Of a DNA stretch of 64,000 nt, positions 8,488 to 17,259 are shown piece after piece; positions within the stretch are counted from its first letter, which is position 1, and each line of letters opens with the position of its first letter. The position numbers and the translations under genes were made by a program. Below the pieces are notes generated by a model. It had not been told where the DNA came from, ran no database searches, and saw only the letters and a list, made by a program, of their open reading frames with translations. Source of the stretch: Sphingomonas aurea (GTDB lineage: Bacteria > Pseudomonadota > Alphaproteobacteria > Sphingomonadales > Sphingomonadaceae); the NCBI RefSeq assembly GCF_030678875.1, contig NZ_JAUUDS010000001.1, forward strand, positions 1,054,001 to 1,118,000, in the 5' to 3' direction.

Positions 8488-8531
8488 GACCGATCGACAT
8501 TCAGCATCGCAGGCTTTGCAAACGCCCTGTC

Positions 8532-8625
8532 GTCGTTCCCGCGCAGGCGGGAGTCCAGACACGCGGGGGCTGATTGTAGAGCCGCAGCGTCAGAGGTTCT
8601 GGATCCCCGCCTGCGCGGGGATGAC
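8532..8625. repeat. REP-like inverted pair
   Basis: Two 27-bp elements in opposite orientation, 8532-8558 and 8599-8625, match at 23 of 27 positions when one is reverse-complemented. Each is itself a GC-rich palindrome (core CCCGCCTGCGCGGG). Elements of this CTGGA-CCCGC-CTGCGC-GGGG type are widespread intergenic repeats in GC-rich proteobacteria. The pair lies between the SWIB gene and the convergent GH43 gene and could act as a transcription barrier. Confidence 0.75.
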
Positions 8626-8678
8626 GAAACGCTGAACGTCGATCTGGCCCAGGCGACTGCGGCGACCGGCGGCGGGCC

Positions 8679-9665
8679 CTACCCGCCGACCGGTCCGGCG
8701 GCCGGTGGCGCGAACACCGGCCTGCCGTCGTCCGTCCAGCGCACCCGCTGGATGTGCGGCGCACGGGCAGCAGTACACTTCATGTCGGCGCGCGGATTGG
8801 CGTGGTAGACGATCCAGGTCGACCCGTCCGGCTTGGTAAAGACGCCGTTGTGGCCGGGCGCGAACACGCTGCCGGCGGGGTTGCTCTTCAGCACCGGTGC
8901 CGGCGCCTTGGTCCAGGCGGCGGGGTCGAGCGGATCGCTGCCGGCCGGGGCGCTGAGCAGCCCCAGCGCATAGTCGTCCGACCAGCAGGCACTGGCCGAA
9001 TAGGTCAGGAACAGCCTGCCCGACGGACCCTGCAGGAACTCCGGCCCTTCCAGGATCTGCCGTCCCCCCTGCCGCTCCCAGGCGCGATCCGGGCGGGCGA
9101 TGATCCGCTCCGGTCCGGCCAGCGTCCACGGATCGCGCATCGGCGCGATCGCCAGCACGCTGTCCGGCCCGACATAGGGCGAGTAGACCAGGTAGCGGCG
9201 TCCACGATAGGCGAAGGTGGTGGCGTCGATCCCCGGCCAGCGCGTCGCGATCCGGCCGCGATCGGTCCAGCGGCCCGTGGTCGGGTCGGCCGCCTCGTTC
9301 TCCAGCACGAAGATGCCGCGATGCGCGTCGTCGTCATGCCCGCTGGCCGCGGCGGTGTAGTAGATGAACCAGCGACCATCGATCCGGTGCAGCTCGGGCG
9401 CCCAGATCGACTGGGCGTTGGGGCCGGTGGCCGGCGGCGTCCAGACCGTGACCGGCTCCGCCTCGTCCAGCCGCGCCAGATCGCGGGTGCGGCGGATCGC
9501 CAGCCGCTTACCCTCGGTCGCCATATAGTAATAGGTGTCGCCCGACCGTACGATCCACGGATCGGGCCCGGACGGAAGCAGCGGGTTGGTGGCGGGCGTA
9601 TCGGCCTGCGCCGCCACCCCCGCGCCGAGCAGCAGCAGCGCCGCCGCGACCGTCGCCCGCTTCAC
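8679..9665 (-). CDS. Glycoside hydrolase family 43 protein (arabinofuranosidase/arabinanase-like), secreted
   Basis: A 328-residue protein with a signal peptide (hydrophobic about 5-20) and a five-bladed beta-propeller GH43 domain. The three expected acidic residues are visible: Asp in SGPDPWIV near the N-terminus, Asp in WPGIDATTF and Glu in ILEGPEFL. IWAPELHRIDGRWFIYYTA is typical of the family. The start is GTG at 9665, overlapping the upstream GH43 stop in a GTGA. It is the last gene of the four-gene minus-strand operon. GH43 enzymes cleave alpha-L-arabinofuranosides or beta-xylosides with inversion; the exact linkage cannot be read here, and arabinan is the best guess from the neighbours. 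Confidence 0.85.
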   Translation of the reverse strand: MKRATVAAALLLLGAGVAAQADTPATNPLLPSGPDPWIVRSGDTYYYMATEGKRLAIRRTRDLARLDEAEPVTVWTPPATGPNAQSIWAPELHRIDGRWFIYYTAAASGHDDDAHRGIFVLENEAADPTTGRWTDRGRIATRWPGIDATTFAYRGRRYLVYSPYVGPDSVLAIAPMRDPWTLAGPERIIARPDRAWERQGGRQILEGPEFLQGPSGRLFLTYSASACWSDDYALGLLSAPAGSDPLDPAAWTKAPAPVLKSNPAGSVFAPGHNGVFTKPDGSTWIVYHANPRADMKCTAARAPHIQRVRWTDDGRPVFAPPAAGPVGG

Positions 9666-10726
9666 GCCGGAAGCGGTCCGTTGCGGCGGGGTTGCCCGAA
9701 ATCGGGCGTGCCGTCCGCGCGATAGGCGATCGGCTGAACGCGGGTGTGGCGATTGGGATCGAACAGCGGGTCGCCCTTGATCTCGCGATAGTCGCGGGCG
9801 TGATAGACCAGCATGTCGCGCCCGCGCTCGTCGACGGTGAAGCTGTTGTGCCCCGGCCCCCAGACATTGTTGGCGGGAGACGAGGCGAAGACCGGCACCG
9901 GCGACTTGGTCCAGGCGGACGGGTCCATAATGTCGGCATCGTCGCGCGCGGTCAGCATGCCCATGCAGTAACGTGCGTCGGTCGCGCTCGCCGAATAGGT
10001 CATGAACAATCGGCCGTTGCGCGCCAGCACCGCCGGCGCCTCGTTGACCTTGAAGCCCCGCACCTCCCAGTCGAGCGTCGGCACCGACAGGCGCGCCGGC
10101 TTCGCCGCCAGCGTCAGCGGCGTGGCGAGCGGCGCGAGGTACAGGTTGCTGTTCGTCTCGATCCCCGGCTCGCGCTGCGCCCAGGCGAGATAGCGGCGCC
10201 CGCGATGGACGAAGCTGGTCGAATCGAGGTTGAAGCTGTCCCACGGCGTCTTCAGCTCACCCAGCACCGACCAGCGGCCGGTCATCGGGTCGGCACCGTC
10301 GCACACCACCGCATAGGTGCGGATGCGGAACACGTCCTCGCCGCCGCCGCTGGGACCGGCGGCGAAGTACATGATCCACTTGCCGTCGATCAGGTGCAGC
10401 TCGGGCGCCCACAGGAAGCCCGACATCGGCCCGCTCGCCTGGTGTCGCCACAGGATCTTTTCCGGCGCGGTCGACAGGCCGGCGATGGTGCGCGACCGGC
10501 GCAGCACCAGCCGGTCATATTCGGGCACCGATCCGGTCATATAGTACCAGCCATCGGTATGGCGGAACACCTGCGCGTCGGCGCGCTGGCGGACCAGCGG
10601 ATTGACGATCCGGCCGGCCGCCGCCGGCTTCGTCCTAGCCAGCACCGGCGCGGCGGTCAGGGCGAGCCCGCCCGAGACGAACAGGCGGCGCGACAGGTCG
10701 GTCATCGATTTCGGCTCCATGGTCAT
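9662..10726 (-). CDS. Glycoside hydrolase family 43 protein with Tat signal
   Basis: A 354-residue GH43 enzyme. A twin-arginine type leader (LSRRLFVSGGLALTAAPVLA, about 11-30) suggests folded export. The propeller has Asp50 in RADAQVF, an Asp in NLDSTSF and a Glu in FKVNEAPAVL, plus FLWAPELHLIDGKWIMYFAA. It resembles extracellular exo-alpha-1,5-L-arabinofuranosidases more than the endo-arabinanase upstream, from the RADAQVFRHTDGWYYMTGS blade. The start may be Met8 (MTDLSRR), which places the Tat motif closer to the N-terminus. It is coupled to its neighbours by ATGA upstream and GTGA downstream. Confidence 0.85.
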   Translation of the reverse strand: MTMEPKSMTDLSRRLFVSGGLALTAAPVLARTKPAAAGRIVNPLVRQRADAQVFRHTDGWYYMTGSVPEYDRLVLRRSRTIAGLSTAPEKILWRHQASGPMSGFLWAPELHLIDGKWIMYFAAGPSGGGEDVFRIRTYAVVCDGADPMTGRWSVLGELKTPWDSFNLDSTSFVHRGRRYLAWAQREPGIETNSNLYLAPLATPLTLAAKPARLSVPTLDWEVRGFKVNEAPAVLARNGRLFMTYSASATDARYCMGMLTARDDADIMDPSAWTKSPVPVFASSPANNVWGPGHNSFTVDERGRDMLVYHARDYREIKGDPLFDPNRHTRVQPIAYRADGTPDFGQPRRNGPLPA

Positions 10727-11745
10727 TGCGTGATCGCCTCCGGCCAGCCGTCGGCGCCCCAGCGCAGCGGCGCGATGCGCAGCGTCGGCGCGCCCTGATG
10801 CTCGCGGTCATAGGCGTGATAGACGAGGATGTCCGTCCCGTCCTTGTCGCGCAGGTGCCCGACATGGCCGGGTCCGCGGAACCGCTCGCGCTCCTGCAGG
10901 TCGGCGCGCAGCAGGATCGTGCCGCCCCCCGCCGTCATCGCGCTGCCGTCCTTGCCCAGATACGGACCCTCCACCTGCTTCGAGCGGCCGATCACCGTGT
11001 AATAGGTGCTGTTCACGCCCTTGCAGCAATAGTCGTAGGAGGCGAGCAGCCAGTAATAGCCGCCGTGGCGAAAGACATAGGGCGCCTCGACCGCCGACGG
11101 CGCCCCCACCGGCACCTTGCGCGCGGCGATGGTGCGCGGCGGCGCGTCCGGACGGAGCAGCTTGCCGGTGCGAGGATCCAGCTCGAACAGCTTGAGCCCG
11201 CTCCAGAAACTGCCGAGCGACAGCCAGTGGCGCCCCTTCTCGTCCTGAAGGAAGGCCGGGTCGATCGCGTTATAATCGCTGTCGGGCTGCGACATCACCA
11301 CCAGCCCCTCGTCACGCCAGCCATAGCCGGGCGCGGTGGGATCGAGCGTCGGGCTGGTCGCCAGGCCGATCGCCGAACGGTTCGAGCCGAAGGTCGAGAC
11401 GGCGTAGTAGAGGCGATAGCGGCCGTTCACATAAGAGATGTCCGGCGCCCACATATTGGTGGCGCCGGGGATCGCCTTAGCCGCCCAGTCCGGAATGCGC
11501 TCGAACGGCGGGGTGCCGCGCTGCCACGTCGTCAGGTCGGGCGAGGTGCGCGCGGCGATGATGCCCTGCGGCCCCTTGCCGAGCCCGGTCGAGAAGACGT
11601 GATAGGTGCCGCCCTCGCGAATGATGACGGGGTCGTGCACCGGCGAAATGTCGCCTGCCGGCACCACCGCGGCCCGCTGCGCCGCGGCGGGCGCGGCCGC
11701 CAGCAGCAGTGCCGCCATCGTCCGCCCGATTACCGACGAAATCAC
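10723..11745 (-). CDS. Arabinan endo-1,5-alpha-L-arabinosidase (GH43)
   Basis: A 340-residue secreted GH43 enzyme that reads as a classical endo-arabinanase. It has a signal peptide ending near AAAQRA, Asp38 (general base) in PVHDPVII, Asp162 (pKa modulator) in NAIDPAF and Glu220 (general acid) in SAVEAPYVF. GPGHVGHLRD and DILVYHAYD near the C-terminus are typical. It cuts internal alpha-1,5 links in arabinan, releasing oligosaccharides that the partner exo-enzymes and the TonB receptor can handle. It overlaps the genes on both sides by ATGA. This is the most specific pointer to the substrate of the whole locus. Confidence 0.88.
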   Translation of the reverse strand: MISSVIGRTMAALLLAAAPAAAQRAAVVPAGDISPVHDPVIIREGGTYHVFSTGLGKGPQGIIAARTSPDLTTWQRGTPPFERIPDWAAKAIPGATNMWAPDISYVNGRYRLYYAVSTFGSNRSAIGLATSPTLDPTAPGYGWRDEGLVVMSQPDSDYNAIDPAFLQDEKGRHWLSLGSFWSGLKLFELDPRTGKLLRPDAPPRTIAARKVPVGAPSAVEAPYVFRHGGYYWLLASYDYCCKGVNSTYYTVIGRSKQVEGPYLGKDGSAMTAGGGTILLRADLQERERFRGPGHVGHLRDKDGTDILVYHAYDREHQGAPTLRIAPLRWGADGWPEAITQ

Positions 11746-12917
11746 CGGCGGCGCGTCCGGCGCTGCTCGGGCATCGCGCCGGCGGGGGCCGGCACCACAC
11801 CCTTGGGCGCGGCGCTGAGCGTCCGGATCAGGTCGGTCTCCGCCTGGCGATAGGGGGTGCCGTCATTACGGAACACCTCGTGGAACCAGATCGTCGGCTC
11901 GGACAGGACATAGGGCTTCTGCCAGCTGTCCCAGGGCAGCCGCGTCTGCGTCTTCCCGTCGACAAAGCCCCAGTTCATCATGCCGATATTGTAGCGCTTG
12001 CCGATCGGCAGCGACCCGTCGAAGGTCGATCCATTACCGCGCGCCATATATTCGGTGCAGATGATCGGCCGGTTATAGGGCAGCAGCTGGCGGACCCGCC
12101 GCTCGAACGTCTCGGGCCAGCTGTAATCGTGGAAGGTCACCACGTCCGACTGGGCGAGCTGCAACTTCTCCATCGCCGACGACTTGCCGCCCGGCGCCCA
12201 GTCCGCGCCCAGCCACACACCCGACGTCAGCGGCTGGGTGGGATCGGCGTCCCGCGCCCAGTCGAACACCTGCGCCAGCAGCGCGCGGACCAGCGGCTCC
12301 TTGCCCTCCTGCCCCTTGTATTGGTCGGCGCCATTGTCCGGCTCGTTCCACAGGTCCCAGCCGAGCACCCGGTCGTCCTTGGCGAAGGCGCCGATCACGC
12401 CCTGCACATAGGCCTTGAAGCCGGGATAGCGGCTGCGGTCGCGCAGGCCGGCCATGCCCGGCCCCTGCACCCAACCGGAATTGTGGACGCCCGGGATCGG
12501 CGGGTGCTGCGGCCCGAGCTTCGGGTCGGGATCCCAGCAGCTGTCGAACAGCACGAACAGCGGCTTGATGCCGTGGCGCTGGGCGATCGTCAGGAACTCG
12601 TCGATGCGCCGCTTGAAGCCTTCGGGATCCTGCTGCCACAGCTGGTCGTGCAGGAACACGCGCATGGTGTTCATGCCGATCCCCTGCGCCAGCCCCAGCT
12701 CGTAATCGATCCGCTTGGGGTCCCAGGTCGCCGCCTGCCACATCTCCAGCTGGTTGATGGCGTTGGCAGGCGCGAAGTTCGATCCCACCAGCCAGGGCTG
12801 GCGCGCATACCAGTCCTTCGCCTGCGCCTCGGTCCAGCGCCCCCGCGCCTCGGCGGGCGATGCGAGCATCGGGACAAGGGCGGTCGCGGCAAGCAGCGCG
12901 AGGCCAAGCGTCTTCAT
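11742..12917 (-). CDS. GH5-like (clan GH-A) secreted glycoside hydrolase
   Basis: A 391-residue protein with a signal peptide (about 1-24, ending SPAEA) and a TIM-barrel of clan GH-A. The acid/base Glu192 is in LWNEPDNG and the nucleophile Glu289 in ICTEYMARG. WFHEVFRNDGTPY near the C-terminus closes the barrel. Proteins like this are usually labelled cellulase-family hydrolase or 1,4-beta-xylanase, but specificity is uncertain. It is the first gene of the minus-strand operon and is coupled to the arabinanase by ATGA. A role on side chains or backbone of pectic arabinan, or an arabinoxylan, is inferred from context. The C-terminus ends in a basic tail (EQRRTRRR). Confidence 0.8.
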   Translation of the reverse strand: MKTLGLALLAATALVPMLASPAEARGRWTEAQAKDWYARQPWLVGSNFAPANAINQLEMWQAATWDPKRIDYELGLAQGIGMNTMRVFLHDQLWQQDPEGFKRRIDEFLTIAQRHGIKPLFVLFDSCWDPDPKLGPQHPPIPGVHNSGWVQGPGMAGLRDRSRYPGFKAYVQGVIGAFAKDDRVLGWDLWNEPDNGADQYKGQEGKEPLVRALLAQVFDWARDADPTQPLTSGVWLGADWAPGGKSSAMEKLQLAQSDVVTFHDYSWPETFERRVRQLLPYNRPIICTEYMARGNGSTFDGSLPIGKRYNIGMMNWGFVDGKTQTRLPWDSWQKPYVLSEPTIWFHEVFRNDGTPYRQAETDLIRTLSAAPKGVVPAPAGAMPEQRRTRRR

Positions 12918-13399
12918 ATCGTCACTCCATCGATCGGCGGCGATCCAGCGCGCGAGGTGCGGCGCTCGATCGAGGGGCGATCATACCCGTCGATGGCCGT
13001 CCGCATCCGCACTGCGACATCCGCTCCCCTGGTTCATTCCATCGTTCGCCGATCCGCTTTGCGAGCCCGGCGCCGGACCCGATCATGTCGCCGAAACCCG
13101 CATTTGTCGAACAAGTTTGCGGCCCGTTTGTGCGAATGATGTGATTTCTTGTTGCTGTCCGCTGCCAGCCGGCGCCCTCGGCGCGTGGTGGCGAGGCGTT
13201 CACCGGATGCGCCGCTAACATGCTGCTGTGGCATGAAAATCACAAATCGATCGTATAATTATCTGACAATGCCGTGGCGGGCATCGAGATGGGTGCTCGC
13301 TATTGCCGCTCGCGAACAGCGGGATTAGCAGCCTGACTCATAGGTTTATTAGCATTTTTCGGCACGGCGCCGACAAGCAACAGTCAGGGAGAGAGGGCC
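12918..13399. promoter_or_regulatory. Divergent control region of the polysaccharide-utilisation locus
   Basis: A 482-bp gene-free gap between the GH5-like gene (minus) and the TonB receptor (plus). The half nearer the receptor is AT-richer than its surroundings (13220-13270, 13330-13360). An imperfect dyad TTGT-CGA-ACAA at 13104-13114 could be an operator. A good ribosome site (GGGAGAGAGG) precedes the receptor ATG. No regulator gene is encoded within the locus. Confidence 0.45.
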
Positions 13400-16228
13400 A
13401 TGAAAGCCAAGGCCATTCTATACGCATCCGCAGCGACGCTCGCGACGCTGGCCGCCATGCCGGCGAGCGCGCAGGTACCGGCCGGCCAGGGGCAGGACCT
13501 GCCCAAGCCGACCACCGCATCCGACCAGAACGCCAACCCGGCCACCCCCCAGCCCTCGGTCCAGGAAAGCCCGGCCGAAGAGGACGACGCGATCGTTGTC
13601 ACCGGCCTGCGCCGCAGCCTTCAGTCGGCGCAGGCGGTCAAGCGCAACTCCGACGGCATCGTCGACGCGATCGTCGCCGAGGACATCGGCAAGCTGCCCG
13701 ACACCTTCGCCTCCGCCGCCCTGGCGCGCGTGACCGGCGTGCAGGTGACCCGCGGCGCCGGCGAGGCGGCGGGCGTGCAGGTGCGCGGCCTGCCCGACAT
13801 CTCGACCACCTATAACGGCCGCGAGATCTTCACCGCCGAGGGCCGCTTCGTGCAGATCCAGGACTTCCCCGCCGGCACCGTCGCCGCGCTGGAGGTCTAT
13901 AAGTCCGGCACCGCCAACCTGATCGAGGGCGGTATCGGCGGCCAGGTCAACGTCCGCGGCCGGCGCCCGTTCGACTTCAACGGGTTCGAGGTGTCGGGCT
14001 CGCTGAACGGCGTGAACTGGGAGAATTCGGGCAAGCTGTCGTGGAACGGCAACCTGCTGGTCAGCGACCGCTGGGACACCGGGATCGGCGAGATGGGCCT
14101 GCTGGTCAACGCCTCCTATGTCGGCATCAACTTCCTGGATGCCACGCGCGAGCAGTCGCTGGTGATCGGCACGACCAACAGCACCAATGCGCCCGGCACC
14201 GCCGGCGGCGTCCGCTATCCCGACGCGCAGGGCCGCTTCACCGGCTATGGCGACCGCTTCCGTCCCTCGGCAAACGCCGCCTTCCAGTGGCGCCCGTCGT
14301 CGGAGCTGGAAATCTATGTCGACGGCCTGTTCCAGGGATACCGGGGCGAGGACACCAACCAGTGGATGTTCACGCCGATCTTCGGCGGCGCCGATTTCCA
14401 GCTGGCCAACCTGACCACGCGTGAGGGCAGCCCGAACATCGCCCAGAGCGCGACCGTCATCGGCGCGAACACGCCCGACGGCTATTACGGCTCGGCCAAG
14501 GGCAAGACCGACACCTACCAGATCGGCGGCGGTGCGGTGTGGAAGCGCGACCGGTTCCAGCTGTCGGCGGACGTCGCCTATACCGACAGCACCTATACGT
14601 TCAGCCTTATCAACATCGACTATCTGTTCGCCAGCTCGCCGACCCGCACCGTCACCTTCGACGCGGCCGGCAAGGACGGCGGGCCGAGCTTCGACTTCGT
14701 GAACTTCAACGTCACCGACCCGGCCAACTACCTCGCCCGCGGCTTCTATCAGGAATATCTGAAGGTCGGCGGTCAGGACATCCAGGCCCGGCTCGACGCG
14801 CAGTACGACTTTGACGGCGGCTTCATCCGTCGCATCCAGGCCGGCATCCGCTTCAACGACCGTGACGCCAATCGCGACCGCGCCAATCCGTACGTCGATC
14901 AGCTGAACGGCTCGTCCATCTCGGGGCAGCGCATTCCGATCTCCAGCCTGCCGGTCACCATCCAGCCGTCGCTGCCCGCGTTCAAGAGCAACGACATCTT
15001 CCCGATCCGCACCTTCCCCAGCATCCCGTCGGGCAGCGTGCGCCAGAACCTGACCGAACTGCGTAGCTTCTTCGGCGCGCCGGCGGGCGACCCCGCGTTC
15101 AACCCGTCGGAGAATTTCCGCGCCAATGAGAAGGCCTATGCCGCCTTCGCGCAGGTGAAGTACGGGTTCGACCTGGGCGACATGACGGTCGACGGCCTGG
15201 TCGGCCTGCGCGCGGTGAAAACCGAGAACCGGATCAGCGGCTTCCTGCGCGACGATGCCACCGCGACCATCTCGCCGGTCACCGCCGAGAACAGCTATAC
15301 CGATTATCTGCCTAACGTCAGTGCGCGCGTCGGCTTTACCGAGAAGCTGCAGCTGCGCCTGGCCTATACGCAGACGCGGACCCGGCCGAACTTCTTCGAC
15401 CTGAACCCCGCGCTGACGGTCGGCCCGCCGCCAGTCATCGATCCCAACAACCCGCCCAACCCGAACGATCCGAACAGCAACGTCCGCAACATCAATGCGG
15501 GCAACCCGAACCTGCGGCCGCTGACCTCGAACAACTACGACGTCAGCCTGGAATGGTATTTCTCGCGCACGGGATCGCTGACCGGTGCGGTGTTCCGGCG
15601 CGACGCCAACGGCTTCATCTCGCCGATCACCGTCTTCCAGGACGATCCCGTCTATGGCCGGGTGCGCTACACCCAGCCGGAGAATCTGGGGAACACGCGC
15701 TTCCAGGGTGCGGAGCTGGCCTTTACCAGCTTCCTCGACATCGACGGGCTGCCCGACTGGGCCAAGGGCTTCGGCATCCAGGCGAACGGCACCTATATCG
15801 ATGCCAAGGGGGACCTGTCCTCCACCCTGCGCGACAATCCCAACGTCGCCGGGCGCCAGCAGCGGTTCAACGGCGTGTCGAAATGGGCGTACAACCTGGT
15901 CGGCTTGTACGAGCGGCCATTCTTCTCGGCGCGCCTCGCCTATAACTACCGGTCGGACTTCGTGACCTATTACAGTGCCGAGCCGCTCGACGTCGACGTC
16001 AACGGCGCACAGCGGACCGGCGGCGTGATCGAGAAGGGCCGCGGCCAGCTCGATTTCTCGACCACGCTGACGCCGATCCCCAACGTCACGATCGCGTTCG
16101 ATATCGTCAACCTGCTCGGCAATCCGATCCGCCGGACCCGCGCGTTCGACGATGCCGGCGACCAGTTCGTCCGGCAGGTCCTGTATCTCGAGCGGACCTA
16201 TTCGCTCGGCCTGCGGTTCCGCTTCTGA
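13400..16228 (+). CDS. TonB-dependent receptor (TonB-Xanth-Caul type)
   Basis: A 942-residue outer-membrane receptor. It has a signal peptide ending in PASAQ (about residue 25), a short linker with DAIVVTGLRRSLQSA (TonB-box region), a plug domain (ALARVTGVQVTRG, VQVRGLPDIS) and a long beta-barrel ending in the terminal aromatic motif LGLRFRF. This subtype is strongly expanded in sphingomonads, Caulobacter and Xanthomonas and imports oligosaccharides with TonB-ExbBD energy. It faces the arabinanase operon across a shared control region and is followed 10 bp later by a GH43 gene. The cargo is likely arabino-oligosaccharide, by context. Confidence 0.93.
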   Translation: MKAKAILYASAATLATLAAMPASAQVPAGQGQDLPKPTTASDQNANPATPQPSVQESPAEEDDAIVVTGLRRSLQSAQAVKRNSDGIVDAIVAEDIGKLPDTFASAALARVTGVQVTRGAGEAAGVQVRGLPDISTTYNGREIFTAEGRFVQIQDFPAGTVAALEVYKSGTANLIEGGIGGQVNVRGRRPFDFNGFEVSGSLNGVNWENSGKLSWNGNLLVSDRWDTGIGEMGLLVNASYVGINFLDATREQSLVIGTTNSTNAPGTAGGVRYPDAQGRFTGYGDRFRPSANAAFQWRPSSELEIYVDGLFQGYRGEDTNQWMFTPIFGGADFQLANLTTREGSPNIAQSATVIGANTPDGYYGSAKGKTDTYQIGGGAVWKRDRFQLSADVAYTDSTYTFSLINIDYLFASSPTRTVTFDAAGKDGGPSFDFVNFNVTDPANYLARGFYQEYLKVGGQDIQARLDAQYDFDGGFIRRIQAGIRFNDRDANRDRANPYVDQLNGSSISGQRIPISSLPVTIQPSLPAFKSNDIFPIRTFPSIPSGSVRQNLTELRSFFGAPAGDPAFNPSENFRANEKAYAAFAQVKYGFDLGDMTVDGLVGLRAVKTENRISGFLRDDATATISPVTAENSYTDYLPNVSARVGFTEKLQLRLAYTQTRTRPNFFDLNPALTVGPPPVIDPNNPPNPNDPNSNVRNINAGNPNLRPLTSNNYDVSLEWYFSRTGSLTGAVFRRDANGFISPITVFQDDPVYGRVRYTQPENLGNTRFQGAELAFTSFLDIDGLPDWAKGFGIQANGTYIDAKGDLSSTLRDNPNVAGRQQRFNGVSKWAYNLVGLYERPFFSARLAYNYRSDFVTYYSAEPLDVDVNGAQRTGGVIEKGRGQLDFSTTLTPIPNVTIAFDIVNLLGNPIRRTRAFDDAGDQFVRQVLYLERTYSLGLRFRF

Positions 16229-16238
16229 TCGGGAGAGA

Positions 16239-17219
16239 ATGATGATGATGCGCCACCTGCCTGTCCGCCATGTGACGATCGCCCTTGTCGGAGCGCTCGC
16301 GCTCGGCGGCGCGGCGGTGGCGCGCAACCCGCAGTTCCAGGGGGCCGACCCCCACGCCACCTTCATCGACGGTGAGCTGTGGGTATTCCCCACCGGCGGG
16401 CCGGGCGGCAGCTGGGCGGCGGACCGCTTTGGCGCCTTCTCGTCGCGCGACCTGAAGGCGTGGCGGTCGCGCGGTGAGGTGCTGCGGATCGACACGATCA
16501 AGTGGATCAAGGACGACGGCGCGCGCGAGCATTTCCTGTGGGCGCCGGGCGTCGCCACCCGCGATGGCAAGTGGTTCCTCTATTACTCGGTCGGGCCGCA
16601 GAACCCGACGCCGAGCCGCATCGGCGTCGCCGTCGCCGACCGGCCGCAGGGCCCCTATACCGATATCGGCCGTCCGCTGGTGACCGGCGGCAACGGGTTC
16701 GAGGCGATCGACCCGATGGCCTTCATCGACCCCAAGTCGGGCAAGGCGTATCTCTATGCCGGCGGCAGCGCGGGCGCGAAACTGCGCGTGTGGGAGCTGA
16801 ACCGCGACATGACCAGCATCGCGCGCGAGGTGCCGGTCGACAACCCGCCCCAGTTTACCGAGGGCGCGTTCATGCACGAGCGGAACGGGACCTATTACCT
16901 CTCCTACAGCCATGGCCGGTTCAACGGGCCCGACTATTCGGTCCACTACGCTACCGCCCCCTCCCCCACCGGGCCGTGGCGGTATCGCGGCGCGATCCTG
17001 ACCAGCGACAGGCGGCACAAGGGGCCGGGCCATCACAGCTTCGTGGTGACGCCCAAGGGTGAGACGCTGATCGTCTATCACCGCTGGGAGAATCCCGCCG
17101 GCCCTGCACCCTTCAAGGGCGAGCGGCAGGTGGCGATCGACCGCGTCCGCTACGCCGCGGACGGCACGATCCGGCCCGTGGTGATGACCGACGGCGACAA
17201 GGCACCCACCCTGCCCTGA
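16239..17219 (+). CDS. Glycoside hydrolase family 43 protein, secreted
   Basis: A 326-residue GH43 enzyme with a signal peptide (MMMRHLP..., hydrophobic 12-26, cleavage near AVA). Catalytic acids are Asp in GADPHATF, Asp in EAIDPMAF and Glu in FTEGAFMHE. KGPGHHSFVVTP and ETLIVYHRWEN mark the last blades. Four consecutive ATG codons (16239-16250) follow GGGAGAG, so the exact start is ambiguous by up to three residues. It is transcribed with the TonB receptor, and is the fourth GH43 of the locus. Activity is probably exo-acting arabinosidase or xylosidase; specificity is not readable. Confidence 0.84.
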   Translation: MMMMRHLPVRHVTIALVGALALGGAAVARNPQFQGADPHATFIDGELWVFPTGGPGGSWAADRFGAFSSRDLKAWRSRGEVLRIDTIKWIKDDGAREHFLWAPGVATRDGKWFLYYSVGPQNPTPSRIGVAVADRPQGPYTDIGRPLVTGGNGFEAIDPMAFIDPKSGKAYLYAGGSAGAKLRVWELNRDMTSIAREVPVDNPPQFTEGAFMHERNGTYYLSYSHGRFNGPDYSVHYATAPSPTGPWRYRGAILTSDRRHKGPGHHSFVVTPKGETLIVYHRWENPAGPAPFKGERQVAIDRVRYAADGTIRPVVMTDGDKAPTLP

Positions 17220-17259
17220 TGCGGTTGCCGCGTCGGCGACCAGAGGCTAGGCCATCGCC

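Noticed and set aside
13104..13114. Dyad TTGT-CGA-ACAA as a regulator operator
   Set aside because: Only one short imperfect copy, no regulator gene nearby; mentioned in the region entry but not called as a site.
13418..16570. Over 1000-codon minus-strand open frame opposite the TonB receptor
   Set aside because: Antisense shadow of a well-supported receptor; no recognisable motif.
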